64,000 bases of DNA, taken from NCBI GenBank assembly GCA_963978545.1, contig OZ021722.1, forward strand, positions 35,667,365 through 35,731,364, given 5' to 3'. The translations under genes were made by a program, and so were the position numbers. The notes beneath the pieces were generated by a model. It did no database searches. It was given only the letters and a program-made list of their open reading frames with translations, and was not told the DNA's origin. Origin of the DNA: Linyphia triangularis. Its lineage: Eukaryota > Arthropoda > Arachnida > Araneae > Linyphiidae. Below, one piece after another: positions 37,561-49,194 of this stretch; position 1 is the first letter of the stretch; the number at the start of each line of letters is the position of its first letter.

Positions 37561-40500
37561 CGAATAACAATAACATTGCTTTTAAGAAATTCTTGCAGGG
37601 ATAAGAATTTTTCTATGAGTATCATGATTGGAATTTAATTTAAATAAAATATCCAGAATCAAACATTCTCATCCCTAAACCATAGTTAAATTATTTTTAA
37701 TAAATATTAAAAAACCCGAATAGATTACTTTTTTGGGTATTTGTAACAGACATAGTTATTCTAATAAGTACAGCATGTGATTTTGATAATTTAACAGTTA
37801 TATTTTATTTGAAACATTTGTTTTTGTTATTTAGAATTTTTTGTTATTTGCAAGAAGAAAATTATAAAATATTAAAAGAATTTTCATTAAAAATAGGTTA
37901 TTCAATGATAATTACAACATATTATATCATTAAAATAATTTTGAGAGATGGAAGGCATTGGTTTAATTAAATTCTTCATCAATTATGCAACAAAAGATGC
38001 TTCTGATTTTCATTTGAAATAATGTTAGTATAAAAAAAATATATATACTTTTTTTTTACAAAGGGTATTGGATAAAAAAGCTTATTTACTTTTAAAGTGT
38101 AAGCATTTGAATCTTGAAAGTCAGAAGTTAAGATGAGCAAGTGAACAGCAAGAACTTACGTGTTATAAGAGAAGTGAGTAAGAAATTTTATTCCCACATA
38201 TGTAACTAATATTTTTAATCAAAAGCCTTCTTGTCCCATGAGATCAAACAAAACTGAGGAACGGTTAATAATTAAGAAATAAACTAGAAAGGAAATATCT
38301 TATTAGATATGACTAATGATGCTTGTGATTGAAGATTGTTTTCAACGAAATTTGGAGGAGACATAGTTAGAATTAAGTTGAAAGCAAAATACGATGAAAA
38401 TTTTCTGGAATAAAATTTCTAATTTTGTATGTGTCTACAATTACTGAAATGTGTATCCAATTTGGTTAGAGATATTTTCTTTAATTAAAATCTGAACATG
38501 CATTTCAGTTCTAATAATCTTACTAAATATTTTTTTTTTTAATATTTCATTAGAGTAACTTTACATTAAGGAAATATCTTTTTATATTATGAATGTTGGA
38601 ATATCAAATATGTTCCACTCGTCCCCAATGAATGATCGCATTTAGAATATAAACAAAATTGAAGAGATAATTATTGCAAACTATCTATTTGGTAAAAGGC
38701 TATATTTTTGCTTAACTTATAGGCAAACGTTTTGGTCTTGGAATTTTCTTATTTTATTTATAATTTGAATTTTGTTTTGTTTCTTTCTTTTATTACACAT
38801 AAAAAAGAAGAAATTATTGTTATCTTTAACTTTAAATATTTCCTGACTAACAAGAGCTCAATTTAAATTTTAAAAACTGACACTTGGTTTGGGAGAGAGG
38901 AGATTAACTAAATCTATGGATAACGACAGAAGTTTTCTTGGAAATATAAAGTAATATTCTCTTTTAAGCAGAGGCTTTGATAAGTTTTATGCATATAAAA
39001 TGAGCTCTACTAAATCGAAAAAGTATTTCATGGAAAAAAAATAGTTGTTGTTTAAAAACTCATTTCAAATATTGAAGAATTCAGTGCAAATAAGAATAAG
39101 AATTGTGCTATATTTTAACCAATGACAAGGCAAACAAAACAATTCCTGGTTTTATCCCAGTTTTTACATTTTGTTTACTTTTTAAGTGATTGCAATTTAA
39201 TCTAGTTTTATTTCGATATTTATTCTCGAAGACTGATGTCAAAAAATATAAAGTTAGTTAAAATTTTTATTTCTAAATGATTTTGGGAAGTTTATTCTAT
39301 GTATAATAAAAGTTTTTCTATATTCTCTTAAGCTTTGCATAGATTTCCATGTGTAGTATAACATTTATAAAAATTATGATAAATTAACTGTTACAGTGAA
39401 TCTTTTGCGATTTTGTGTTTCGAGTAATGAAGTAATTGACACACATAATTTCCCTTTAAATAATTAAGTCATTAATTAATTGGAGGTGATTAACAAAAGT
39501 TATTACTCACCTCCTTGTTATAATTTAACTTCATACAATACTATACACAAATCAATACTTTACAGTTACTGCATAGAACCACAGTCAGAATTCAATGCAC
39601 TTTCCATATTGCATTGAACTGAATATTCTAAGTTCTAGGACATGGCGTTATTTCGGAGGATGTCCTTTAGTGTACATGTAATCCTATTGTTGAATAGTAT
39701 TATCTGTCAGAGCAGTATGTTTCCTCAGAATGTGTCCTATCATTCACTTAAATGCAACGCCCGAAATTGGCTGCAGTCCCTGCATATAACTTGACATGTA
39801 GGTAGCAGCTGATGGACACACTGGCTGTATGTACTCCACACATAGTAGCTTCAAATGTACTCGCTTATCAAATAATGATATGCTTCGAAAGCTCCTTTAC
39901 GGTATAAATGCTCATATTAAATCCTCTAATATAAAAATCTTAAACTGAAAAGTTAACATGCATACCTCTTCATAAATAAATGAAATAATTCTAATAATCG
40001 AAATCTGATTTCCTACAAATTGATATTTCTTAGATTAAAATCAAATGTAACAAGGGTTTTTAATAGGTTCACTTACTTTAATGAACGAATTAATGTTCTA
40101 ACATAAAATGTAAAATATATTGTACTTAGGAAACAAAACAGCACAATTGCACTTGTTCAGGTTTAAAATTTTATTTATCTCTATACATTTGCAACTAGTA
40201 TCAATTGAATGTAAATTTTTAAAAAGTTTCCTTTAACATATTTTTATTCCTATATATATATTTAGGCTGCATTGAGATATTTAAGAGTAGCCACAAGAAA
40301 ATAAACTCGTTGACTTGACTTTTTTGTTTTTAGAGAGTTCTTTATTAGACAGGACATGCTAATTCTTATTTATTTGTTGTTTGACAAAGGATTAAATCTA
40401 GCAGTTCAAGTGTGTACTGTATTTAAATAACTTAAAAATAATGTAAAATTATATAAAACTCTTTGCGCTCAATAATAATTACGATAATATATGCCATAAT

Positions 40501-40735
40501 ATAAAATATAAAATTAATTTGGTTTCAAAAACAAAATAAAAACATTAACTTCATAATATATGCGTAAAAAAGAATAAAATCTCAAACAAATATTCATAGA
40601 ATACAAATGAAGAATTAGATCCCCTGACAATTCCACTACATGAAGGAAATGGTGTCGTATTATATGTCTTTGTTATTTAAGCTCTTTAATACTCAAATGG
40701 TGCCTAACACTAATCAGAACAATTTATTTGCATTC
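37561..40735. other. AT-rich non-coding stretch
   Basis: Mostly featureless. 39590-39860 is less AT-rich, possibly an old decayed repeat. Confidence 0.45.
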
Positions 40736-41014
40736 GATGTTTTAAATTGTGTTGGAGTATTATTCCCAAACAATTGGAGTTTTTAAAGTTTTAAAGTTAC
40801 TAAGGTAAATGTTCGAAACATAAGAGAAATTCAAAACCATATGAATAATAAGAGAAATTTAAAATAAGTAATGTTTGTGTGATGTTTTAAATTGTGTTGG
40901 ACTATTATTCCCAAACAATTGGTATATTTAAAGTTACTAAGGTAAATGTTCGAAACATAAGAGAAATTCAAAACCATATGAATAACAAGAGAAATTTAAA
41001 ATAAGCAATACGTG
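40736..41014 (+). repeat. 145-bp tandem duplication
   Basis: GATGTTTTAAATTGTGTTGG begins one unit at 40736 and the next at 40881. The two units are nearly identical, including CTAAGGTAAATGTTCGAAAC, differing by a few substitutions and a short indel (an extra TTTTAAAG in unit one). The high identity implies a recent duplication. Confidence 0.95.
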
Positions 41015-41379
41015 TAGCAGTAAGTGAGTTTTGGTGGTTCATTTACCTTATTTTTAGTCTCATCAGATTTTCGAAATTAATTCATGATATTAATTCATAC
41101 TGATATAAATAAAATAAAATGCTCGGTATTTTTTCCCGTAAACCTTTTACGATTTTTTTCTTCTTCAAAATCATTCACCACTTCTCTTTCAATTCAAACA
41201 CTACCCGCTCTACCATTCCTAGAAAAAAAAAAAGTTTAAATTTTCCCACACAAAACAACTTTACTTACACATCCTACCCTGGAGAGCTCTCGCAAGAAAG
41301 CAAAGGAATTGTTGATTTGAGATTTGCCATTCAACACAAACGCAGTTCTTTACTGGAAAAAAAAAATACTAATAAAAAA

Positions 41380-41600
41380 AAAAAATACTATTAAACCAGA
41401 AAGGAAGGTCTTCGCATGATTCCGAATAGCAAAGTCTCATCGAGTATTCAATCAAGTCTCAGAGAAAGAACAGAAAGCGAAAGTTTATCTTTGACTTCGC
41501 CATAGATTTCGACAGAGAAAGGAAATTCTAAACACTGTTCGCTTCAGAAAAGCAAAGGGGGCTTTCAATGGGGATGGGAGTTCATTTTTTTTCCTTCTTT
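41380..41600. other. GC-richer purine island, possible regulatory DNA
   Basis: A less AT-rich, GA-rich stretch containing AGAACAGAAAGCGAAAG. GAAAGCGA also occurs in the islands near 32.48 and 37.38 kb. No frame or splice pattern supports coding. Confidence 0.2.
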
Positions 41601-43250
41601 TTTTTTTTTTCATCTGTCTGTGTAATAAGAAAGAAGTAAAATGATTTCAAGAATGTATTTGTTTCTTCAGGTTTTTGACCGAAGATATCACCGACAAAAA
41701 AGTTTTGAATTTCTTCTTATTTTTCATTATATTTGTTGCATGTAAATATTTTTAAAGTTAGGAAGGTACATTAACATTAATTTTTGAAAATATGTGGGTG
41801 TTATACTTTATGAAGAGCAAATGAGTACAAAATCTGAAAAGTAAAACTCTCCCTTTTTTAACTTAAGATGCTCAAATATTTATAGATAATAAATTTATTT
41901 GTAGATAATTAAATTTGCTTGTAGACACTTAAATGTGATAAAAGATATATGATCAAAGATTGAATTGCAGCATATGTTAAAAATCCATTAGTAAAAATTA
42001 GATACATATCCAAAGATATATAGGTTTATTGGTAACTGACATGATTTCAACAATTCCATCAAACCTGCTAAATTTTTTCAATTAACACATTGAGTCCTCA
42101 AATAAGTTAAATTTCTGTACATTCAATTACAAAAACCAACTTTTGAAATTAAAAAAATATGCCAAATCAAACATTGGTGTGTGTATAAGTACAAATGTAT
42201 CAATTTCTTGTTATTTAAATTCTTTTCTAAATTTTTCAACAATATATTAAGTTTGCAAATTTAAAAAAAAATATTTCCAAACTTTTCAGTAGAAGTTATT
42301 GGCATTCTTATAGTATAATTATTTTAATACATAGTGTAAATATTTAAAAGCAACAATGCGTCAGTACCAAAAGTAGATTAAAAAAACACAATCTTATTTA
42401 AAAACTATCCAAAATTGTGTGTATTTCTAGAAATGCTCGAAGCAGTATTTTTTATTCTTTGTGGGTCGTACAAAAACCCAAGTTAAATTTTTTCTTCTCA
42501 ACTAATAGAATTTTTTTAGCCTTTTTTTTTTTTTATCTTAAACTTGTGACTGATAACGTAGTTCAAGGGAAAGCTGTTTTATACGAACTCTTAAAACTTT
42601 GGAAGAGATAAATATTTTGTGGGATTACAGTTTAGATCCTGGATTAGACTTCTTTGCACTTTTTCAGCTTCCTAAGAGATATTTTAAAGTGTTTTGACTA
42701 TTTTTCGTTACAACTTTAGTTCTTGGAGGCTAAAGAATAGAAGAACCACATTCAACTAGGATGTAAGGGATGCTTGACAAAAAAGATTTTTCAATCCTAT
42801 ATTAGATTGCTATTTTTTTTTTTTTTTTTTTTGCACTTGACTAGTTCACTAAACGAACATATTAAGACATTTTATTTTCTCTGTTATGTGATACAAAGTT
42901 ATTATTTTTATTTTATAGGAGTGTGAAAGTTATTTCCAATATAACATAGATTGTTAGGAAGAATGCATTGGTTCCTATAAGGTTATGTAACACGGTATTT
43001 TTTCTTTCGATTGAACTTGCGATACATATGTGCACAATGCCATGGTTGTGTTAGTAAAAATAATATAACCATACTATTATAACTTAAATATTAAATACTA
43101 TTATTAATAATTTAAATAAAAAAGAGTTGTTAATATAAATCCTTTATATGCATTTCCAATTTTTATGCGGAATTGCAAATTATTTGAGCTCAGATCAAGT
43201 TTTTAAAGTGTTTGATTACTACTAAGCAAACATTCAATAATTATTTACGA
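41601..43250. other. AT-rich non-coding stretch
   Basis: Homopolymer runs (for example T-rich at 42811-42832) and no gene. Confidence 0.5.
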
Positions 43251-43261
43251 ACTTTTTTTTG

Positions 43262-43955
43262 CCTCCAAAAGTTGATTGAGTGTTTCAGATCGATAGGGTG
43301 ATGGCAAGTATGTAAATTAGTCCTCCGAAGATTTTGCATTGTCAATCTTAATAAGGAAATGTTTCAGTCTTTAAGTATTGCCAAATTGTATATGTTTAAA
43401 GTAAGCTTCGTATCTGGAGAGTAGAACGTGAGTGAAAATCTATAAGTGTGATGTAAAGCAATAGAAAAGTGTGTAAAAGAGGCCTTTGCATGACAGTCTC
43501 AAAATTTAACAAAAACTCTTTCGTCGAGTACGAATGTACCTGTCAAGTTTCAAAATTTGAGCTCGATTGTATGAATTCAAGTGCGGTAATCAATCATCCA
43601 AAACGACATTAGTAGCGTTTGTAAAAGCGGTCTTTTAGTGACAGTGATATCCCCTAAACCTTGAAAAATGCACTGTCATAAACATCTAATTACCACCATT
43701 TCAGCTCGATTGGAGAAGGCAAGTGTGTTAATAAGCTATTCAAAGCGATAATAGAAGCGTGTGTAAAAGTGGCCTATTAGTGCAAGTGACAACGCCAAAA
43801 CTTTTCAAAATGCACTGAAATTGACCTCCAATCTATCCGCCAAGTTTTAACTCGCCAATTGGATGGCTGCAAATGGGTTAATTAACCACCCGCAGATTTC
43901 CACACCACACAACTAACAAACACAATCAAAGTTAAAAGGAAAGTTGAAAAAAAAA

Positions 43956-43988
<33 letters not shown>
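43262..43988 (+). mobile_element. retroelement-like repeat with ~145-bp units and poly-A tail
   Basis: A motif of the form CAGCTCGATTGGAGAAGGCA recurs near 43284, 43559, 43701 and 43850; GTGTGTAAAAG.GGCC..T..GTGACA recurs near 43471, 43617 and 43760. The last unit leads to CACACCACACAACTAACAAA and then a long poly-A ending at 43988. Degenerate tandem units with a terminal poly-A suggest the 3' end of a LINE or a composite SINE. A related segment occurs inverted at 57.8 kb. No coding sequence. Confidence 0.55.
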
Positions 43989-43989
<1 letters not shown>

Positions 43990-44127
43990 GGTATTAATAT
44001 CTTCTGTAATGCTTAAAATTACCCAAAACGTTTATTTTTCGATTCTTGCACATGAATTCTATCTTTCCTTACGGCCTTTGTATCTTAACTTTTCACTTAT
44101 ACTTAACCTAATGTTTAAACCACTAAT

Positions 44128-44195
44128 CCGAGTGGCGCGGGGGATTGGTGTCGGCCTCCGAAGCCGGAGGTCACGAGTTCGAGTCTCACCGAACG
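44128..44195 (+). repeat. tRNA-Arg-like sequence (SINE head or tRNA pseudogene)
   Basis: CGGCCTCCGAAGCCG can fold as an anticodon arm with loop CTCCGAA (anticodon CCG), preceded by a D-arm-like GGGGATTGGTG and followed by a B-box-like GAGTTCGAGTCTC. Acceptor-stem pairing is absent and the T stem is only partly paired, so a functional tRNA is unlikely. It most resembles a tRNA-derived SINE head; I found no clear tail or duplication. Confidence 0.5.
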
Positions 44196-45005
44196 ACATA
44201 GTTGTATTCCTAACGTACTAAATTAAATTTAATTCAATGTCCTAAAAATTTAAATGAATATTTTTAAATTAAACACACTTCAAATTGTGTCCATATCTTT
44301 TTCTCACTTACCCTAGTTTGGGATGTAAACGTTGCAAGGGATTAAAAATAAACCGCATTGTGCTCAATTATATTTTAACGTACTTTACCACCTTGGAAAG
44401 CTAAGAAATACAACATTTTCAATAATTGTTTTTTTAGATCCTGTATAAGAATTAACTTTTATTTGAAGCTTATAGAATACAAAAATACTTGATTTATTTC
44501 AAATTTCATTTTTCAACAACTATCCAGGAGGCGCCAAAGTCGGGACCTAAAAAAAATGGTGTCCCAAGGCGGACAGTTAATCTCAGGATTGGTAAATCCG
44601 AATAAAAAAAAAAAAAAAAAAAAAAAAATTGAATCTTCAAAAGAAATGTTCCTTACGTGACAATTTACCACAAATTGCCAAAAATAAAAATGGCAAATGT
44701 TTGAAAAAAAGGTTGATAAAACACCCCTGTTTTTCACTATTCTTTGCTAAAAAAAAAAATGTTATAGTTAATTTTTTTTTTTTTTTTTTTTTTGAAAAAT
44801 GTGGTAATTTTTGACATGTAAAACATTTTGTAAAACATCTCAAAGAACAAAGCAAAACTAAAATCATTGAAATCGACCGAGCAGTTTCGGAGATTAAGTG
44901 TCCGCCATTTGAAAAATAGTAGTTTCGAGAAAAACACGTTTAAAGTTTTTATTTGCAATAGTTTTTTATAGTTTTTTTATTTGCAATAATTTATTTCAAA
45001 TAGTT
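44196..45005. other. non-coding region with poly-A/T runs next to a transposon relic
   Basis: Long homopolymers lie at 44605-44628 and 44774-44793, producing spurious Phe/Lys-rich frames. 44850-44945 (ATCGACCGAGCAGTTTCGGA, GTTTCGAGAAAAACACGTTT) has the look of sequence flanking the ORF relic that follows, probably part of the same dead transposon. Confidence 0.4.
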
Positions 45006-45011
45006 TTTATC

Positions 45012-45390
45012 AAATCAAGTTTTTTCACTTTCAATTTGATAATCTGCTATCCCTGGACCATATAAAAGGAGACCACTTTCATTGAAAGCATCTTCCTCCC
45101 GTTGGTGGACTTCTTTCTTAGCCAAACAACCCTCTTTTGACGTCGCCATGCTGGCTTTATCATCAATGTAAATTCTCTCTTCGTCTTCATCCATTACATG
45201 TTGGTATGCAGAACGCCTGATGGTGCATCCCATGACTTTAATCATCTTCAGGAGAGTCATAAGACCTTCATTGAAGATGGACAACGATACTTGTGCGCCC
45301 AGTTCGACAACATCCTTCCTAATAAAGAATCAAAGGGCCATAGGGCCCTTTTTCTTCTAAGAAATGATAAATTAACTCCACCGTAATCAG
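45012..45390 (-). pseudogene. C-terminus of an arthropod transposon ORF
   Basis: The minus-strand frame 45284-45015 begins MSIFNEGLMTLLKMIKVMGC, continues with YQHVMDEDEERIYIDDKASM and TSKEGCLAKKEVHQREED, and ends SGLLLYGPGIADYQIESEKT with a stop. LYGPGIAD after an acidic, Lys/Arg-rich stretch is a C-terminus I recognise from a repeated transposon protein in arthropods, but I cannot name the superfamily. Upstream on the minus strand (45285-45390) related sequence continues interrupted. No intact ends were found. Confidence 0.55.
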
Positions 45391-45970
45391 ATTTTAGAAC
45401 CATTTGTTACCACATTTCAATATTGTTTATAATTTTGAAATAAAACCCCAATGTTTATAAAATTTCGTACCTATCCATCTTCACTTGTCTTTTCTTTCTA
45501 TTTCTAACTATTTCGCAATTATGCCATTTCAAAGTCAAGGTTTTCTTTCTAAAAGACTGTACATTTGCCTTATTGAATATAATGTTAGAATAAAGAAAAA
45601 TTATTATAAAATTGACAAATATAAGTGAAACAAAAACTGACTTTCAATCAAATTCATTATGTTAGGACCAAATTCCAAGAATACTCTAGCTGATACTCTT
45701 ATTAAATCTGTTATAAATTGCAGTATAAAGATCATACAGTGTACATTATAAAGTTCATTATTATAAGGTCAGTATAAAAAAGTGTCATTATTTGAGATCA
45801 GTATTAACACAATCTTTGTCTCTCATACATATTGATTGTGCCCGTTCTGTAGGAACCCATCAAGTCCATCATTTGTAACAGAAAATATCTCTCTTATATT
45901 GTTTGATGAAATATCGAAAAAAATTAAATTTTTGCAAAAGTAAGAAACAAAATATTAACTGAAGTTCCAA
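45391..45970. other. AT-rich non-coding stretch
   Basis: No feature recognised. Confidence 0.5.
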
Positions 45971-45975
45971 ATGGT

Positions 45976-46345
45976 TTATTGTATTAGGTTCCAGAAAAGC
46001 TCAACTGAATCTCTTTTCCATTTATCCTTCCTTTTGTGACTTTTATCAACATCCAAGTCTTCTTTCTCCCAAGCAAATCGAATGGGTCCGTGATGTGGAC
46101 TCCCAGCAAATCCGTCAATTGCGGCAACAGAGATTTCTCCCGTAAGTCGGGTCCGATCATTTCCGGAAAACATCAGTTGTTCTTGACACGTGATTATGGA
46201 TCCCTGCGGGCACATGGAAGAGGCATTGGTATTCCAGGCATCGGACATCACGATGGCAGGATAAGTACATCCCCTCCCCTCTTTTGCGAGCGGATGTCAG
46301 ATCCGGCATATGTTCTGGACATCTCTGACGGGGATGGGGGGTAGA
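45976..46345. other. GC-richer island, candidate exon on one strand
   Basis: This 370-bp patch is far less AT-rich than its surroundings and has competing coding models. Minus strand: an open frame of about 100 codons, with an acceptor-like CCTCTTCCATGTGCCCGCAG, then GSIITCQEQLMFSGNDRTRL and AAIDGFAGSPHHGPIRFAWE, ending at TAA 45976-45978 that overlaps AATAAA. Plus strand: acceptor CTTCTTTCTCCCAAG, exon QIEWVRDVDSQQIRQLRQQR, donor GTAAGT at 46141, and a possible second acceptor TATTCCAG before 46239. I do not recognise either product. Confidence 0.4.
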
Positions 46346-46449
46346 GAACCCATCGAGGAAGTTCCGAGCTCTTAATGGATATGTTTTCGCTTATTCGAGG
46401 AGCGTGTCTGGAATATTTGTTACATTGATTTGTACTTAGGGGCAATTTG

Positions 46450-48775
46450 GTGGTCCCAAGCTAAAACGCAGGGAAGTTGTATGACATAAACTTTAATAAT
46501 CTGTCTCATACAAACAAAGTTTTTAGCATAAATCATTTATATGCAGTGGCAACGTTTATGTGTAATTGCAGCTTACTTTAGCGATTGTGACCTCTCTATT
46601 ACTTTTCCTAGTATTTGACCACTACGAAAAAAAAACCGTCAATTACCCGCCATCGCCTAGCTTTTTTTGTCACCAAAACTTGGTAGAATGCACTAACATC
46701 GACGAGTCAGTAATTCATGCATTATTTGTAAAATATTTTGTGGTATTTTACAATACACATCAAAACAGACAAGTTACATTTATTTGTAAAAAAAAATACA
46801 TAAAAAGTGTACGTATGTACCCTGCAAAGCTAGAGGACCATAAGCTGAGTTATGGGCCATTAGATTCAATTGACAACTTTCACAAATGACTAGCGTGTTT
46901 TTTTATGTGTCTAATACCAAGATTAGGGTGCAAAAGATAATTTACCATAATTCATTTTATTTACAACAGTTTTTGTTTAAAAAAGGTTTGTTATATTTAA
47001 CTATGAATCACCAGTAATAGAAAGTTTTTAATCAAACTATGTTTATAAAAAACGTGTATTTTCAAACGTGTACTTGCTGAAAAAGTATGGGAAGAGTAAT
47101 AATATGGTTTTTCTAAAGTAAAATAATGAGATACGATTTAAAATAGTGGTTATACGATATCTGAATTCATTAATATTAAATTTATATTGTAAATTTAAAA
47201 GTAATTATTGTTTGAGGAGAAATAATTGTTGATAGAATGTATTAAGAAATAAAGTAATTTGTTAACAAATAGAGAAGTTTACAATTAAAAGTAAAATTTT
47301 TGACACAACTTTTGAGGAACATTTATTGTTTTAAAAGTAAGAATTTAATAGGTTGCAAAACAACGATGGAATTTTTCAGGTCATGTTTATAATCTTAAAT
47401 AAAAATCTTCATCTGAAATGAAAAAAAAAAAAGATTTTTAATTTTACTTCAAAACCAAGATAAAGAGTTTGAGTTTATTTTCCAAACTCCCTTCTAAGAA
47501 CAAAAACAGAAAAAAACCCTACAATTTTAAACTATCTATCATTTCAAAAAGAAAAAATATTAATATTCTTTTAAAGAAAAAAGTTGTGAAAATGAAAACT
47601 CTTTACGGAACTTTGAACATAACATGGATGGGCAATAAATTCTAGTTATTACAAAAAGAGGACAAACAAAAATTAATCAATCAAGAGAAGTATTTTAGTT
47701 GCAACCGTTTATAAGTGTTCGGTTGCTTTCTTTTATTCCAAAAGAATTTTTGGTTCATTTTTATTCTTGAATTGGCAAGGGAAATTATGCAAGTTTACAT
47801 TATGTAGAAAATTAATCAGTTACGAGAGAAATTTTAAAGGAAACAAAATCAAAAACCTCTCTTTAACATTAAAAACATAAAAAAAACTTTGAAAATAGAA
47901 CCTAAATAAATTCATTTTTAAGTATACATAATATTTGATTAAATTATACAATATAAAATATTTGACTGTATTACTTATTATTATGATTACATTCTATTAA
48001 ACTGTTCTTAGCTTTCATTACAATTTAGATATGTTGTATACAAAAGAAAACTGTCATTTCAGATATAGTTACATTAATTTCTCATTAAAATGGTATTTAC
48101 AATTTATTGCTCATTTTTTTAATTCAATGCTTGTATTTTTAATTGAAGCAATTGAAAATCATTATTTTTTCAATGTATTTTTTAACTTATTTTTATTGTT
48201 TTCTTTTGTAAGACAAATTCTACTAATAAAATGATAGTGATGGGCTATTGTTAAATTTTGACTGGCTATCATTAATGATTTAACGGGCTATGATTAAATT
48301 TTGAAAAAGTTTCATAATTTTGAAAAATTATTTATACGCAGAATGCTGAAAAAGGGTTAATTAGTTTGATAAATTACTCTCTCTCTCTCTCTCTCTTCAA
48401 TTAATATTACTTTAGAAATACTTGAAAAAAAAATAAAAAAAAATCAATATTTACTTTGTATATTGAAAAACAAATTTCATTGCATAATAAAACGCTTTGA
48501 AATAGAAATGTTTTTACATTCTGTGTTAAACTTAATGACCCACTCCTCAAAAAATTATGTATCAGTACAAGTGTGGAGAAATTCAAACCATTTAAATGCA
48601 CCTATATTCAGAAGTACCATGTTTACCCGATGTTTAAAATACATATTTAGCAATAACTACAGTGTATATCTGAATCAAATTTCCTTAATTTAGAGACGCC
48701 TCTCTATTTAAAAGAAAGTTAAAAAGCGTAAGAAAAATGTAAAATTAGACAACAGGATTCACAAATTGTTTAGAA
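46450..48775. other. AT-rich non-coding stretch
   Basis: A 107-codon frame at 46566-46889 (+) begins with a hydrophobic stretch, but its composition is Lys/Asn/Tyr-rich and no family is evident. A (CT)n run of 11 units lies at 48377-48398. Nothing else seen. Confidence 0.4.
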
Positions 48776-48780
48776 AAAAT

Positions 48781-49194
48781 TCAGTGCACTTCCACATGGG
48801 CCACCTTAGTAGTCCTGAGAATATCCATCCTTAAGTCCTGTTGTATCCATGTTCGTTGTAAAATTTCTGTAGTGACAGTAGCAATAACAATGGTTATTGA
48901 GGCACGAAGCTCGTCAACATCACGTATGTTATTAGAGTTTACTTTGTCTTTGACGTAGTCCCCCCCCCACCCCCCAACAACAAAAAAAAATATCACAGTG
49001 GAGATCTTGATGGCCAGGCAATCGGGCTTCACAACTTGAACTGCTTGTGAATTAGCGAGGGCTGGAAATTAGAAATTGTGTCCAAATCTGAAAATTTAGC
49101 AGCAATTTTTGGCTAATACCACTAACATATCGCTAATAGTTTTTTTTAATCAACTGTTGAAGTTAGGGACAATTGATTCGGATACCCTGTATAT
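48781..49194 (-). pseudogene. mariner-related transposase C-terminus relic
   Basis: Minus strand: DYVKDKVNSNNIRDVDELRA, SITIVIATVTTEILQRTWIQ and DLRMDILRTTKVAHVEVH. VKDKV...N...LDELR..I..AIA.VTPE.L...W...R......GAHVE is the C-terminal pattern of mariner-related transposases (DUF4817-type) in arthropods. A shifted frame upstream gives PGHQDLHCDIFF, matching the usual RSPDL.-DFFLWG around the third catalytic Asp. The frameshift lies in a C/G run. GGATACCCTGTATA at 49180-49193 resembles the terminal ACCCTGTATA of such elements. Dead and incomplete. Confidence 0.75.

Noticed and set aside
44128..44195. Functional tRNA-Arg(CCG) gene
   Set aside because: Anticodon arm looks good, but there is no acceptor-stem pairing and the T stem is incomplete; SINE head or pseudogene is likelier.
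44009..44221. 70-codon + frame
   Set aside because: Its Arg-rich end is just the tRNA-Arg-like sequence read as protein.
46566..46889. 107-codon + frame with hydrophobic start
   Set aside because: Composition follows AT-richness, no Cys pattern or family, no splice or polyadenylation support.
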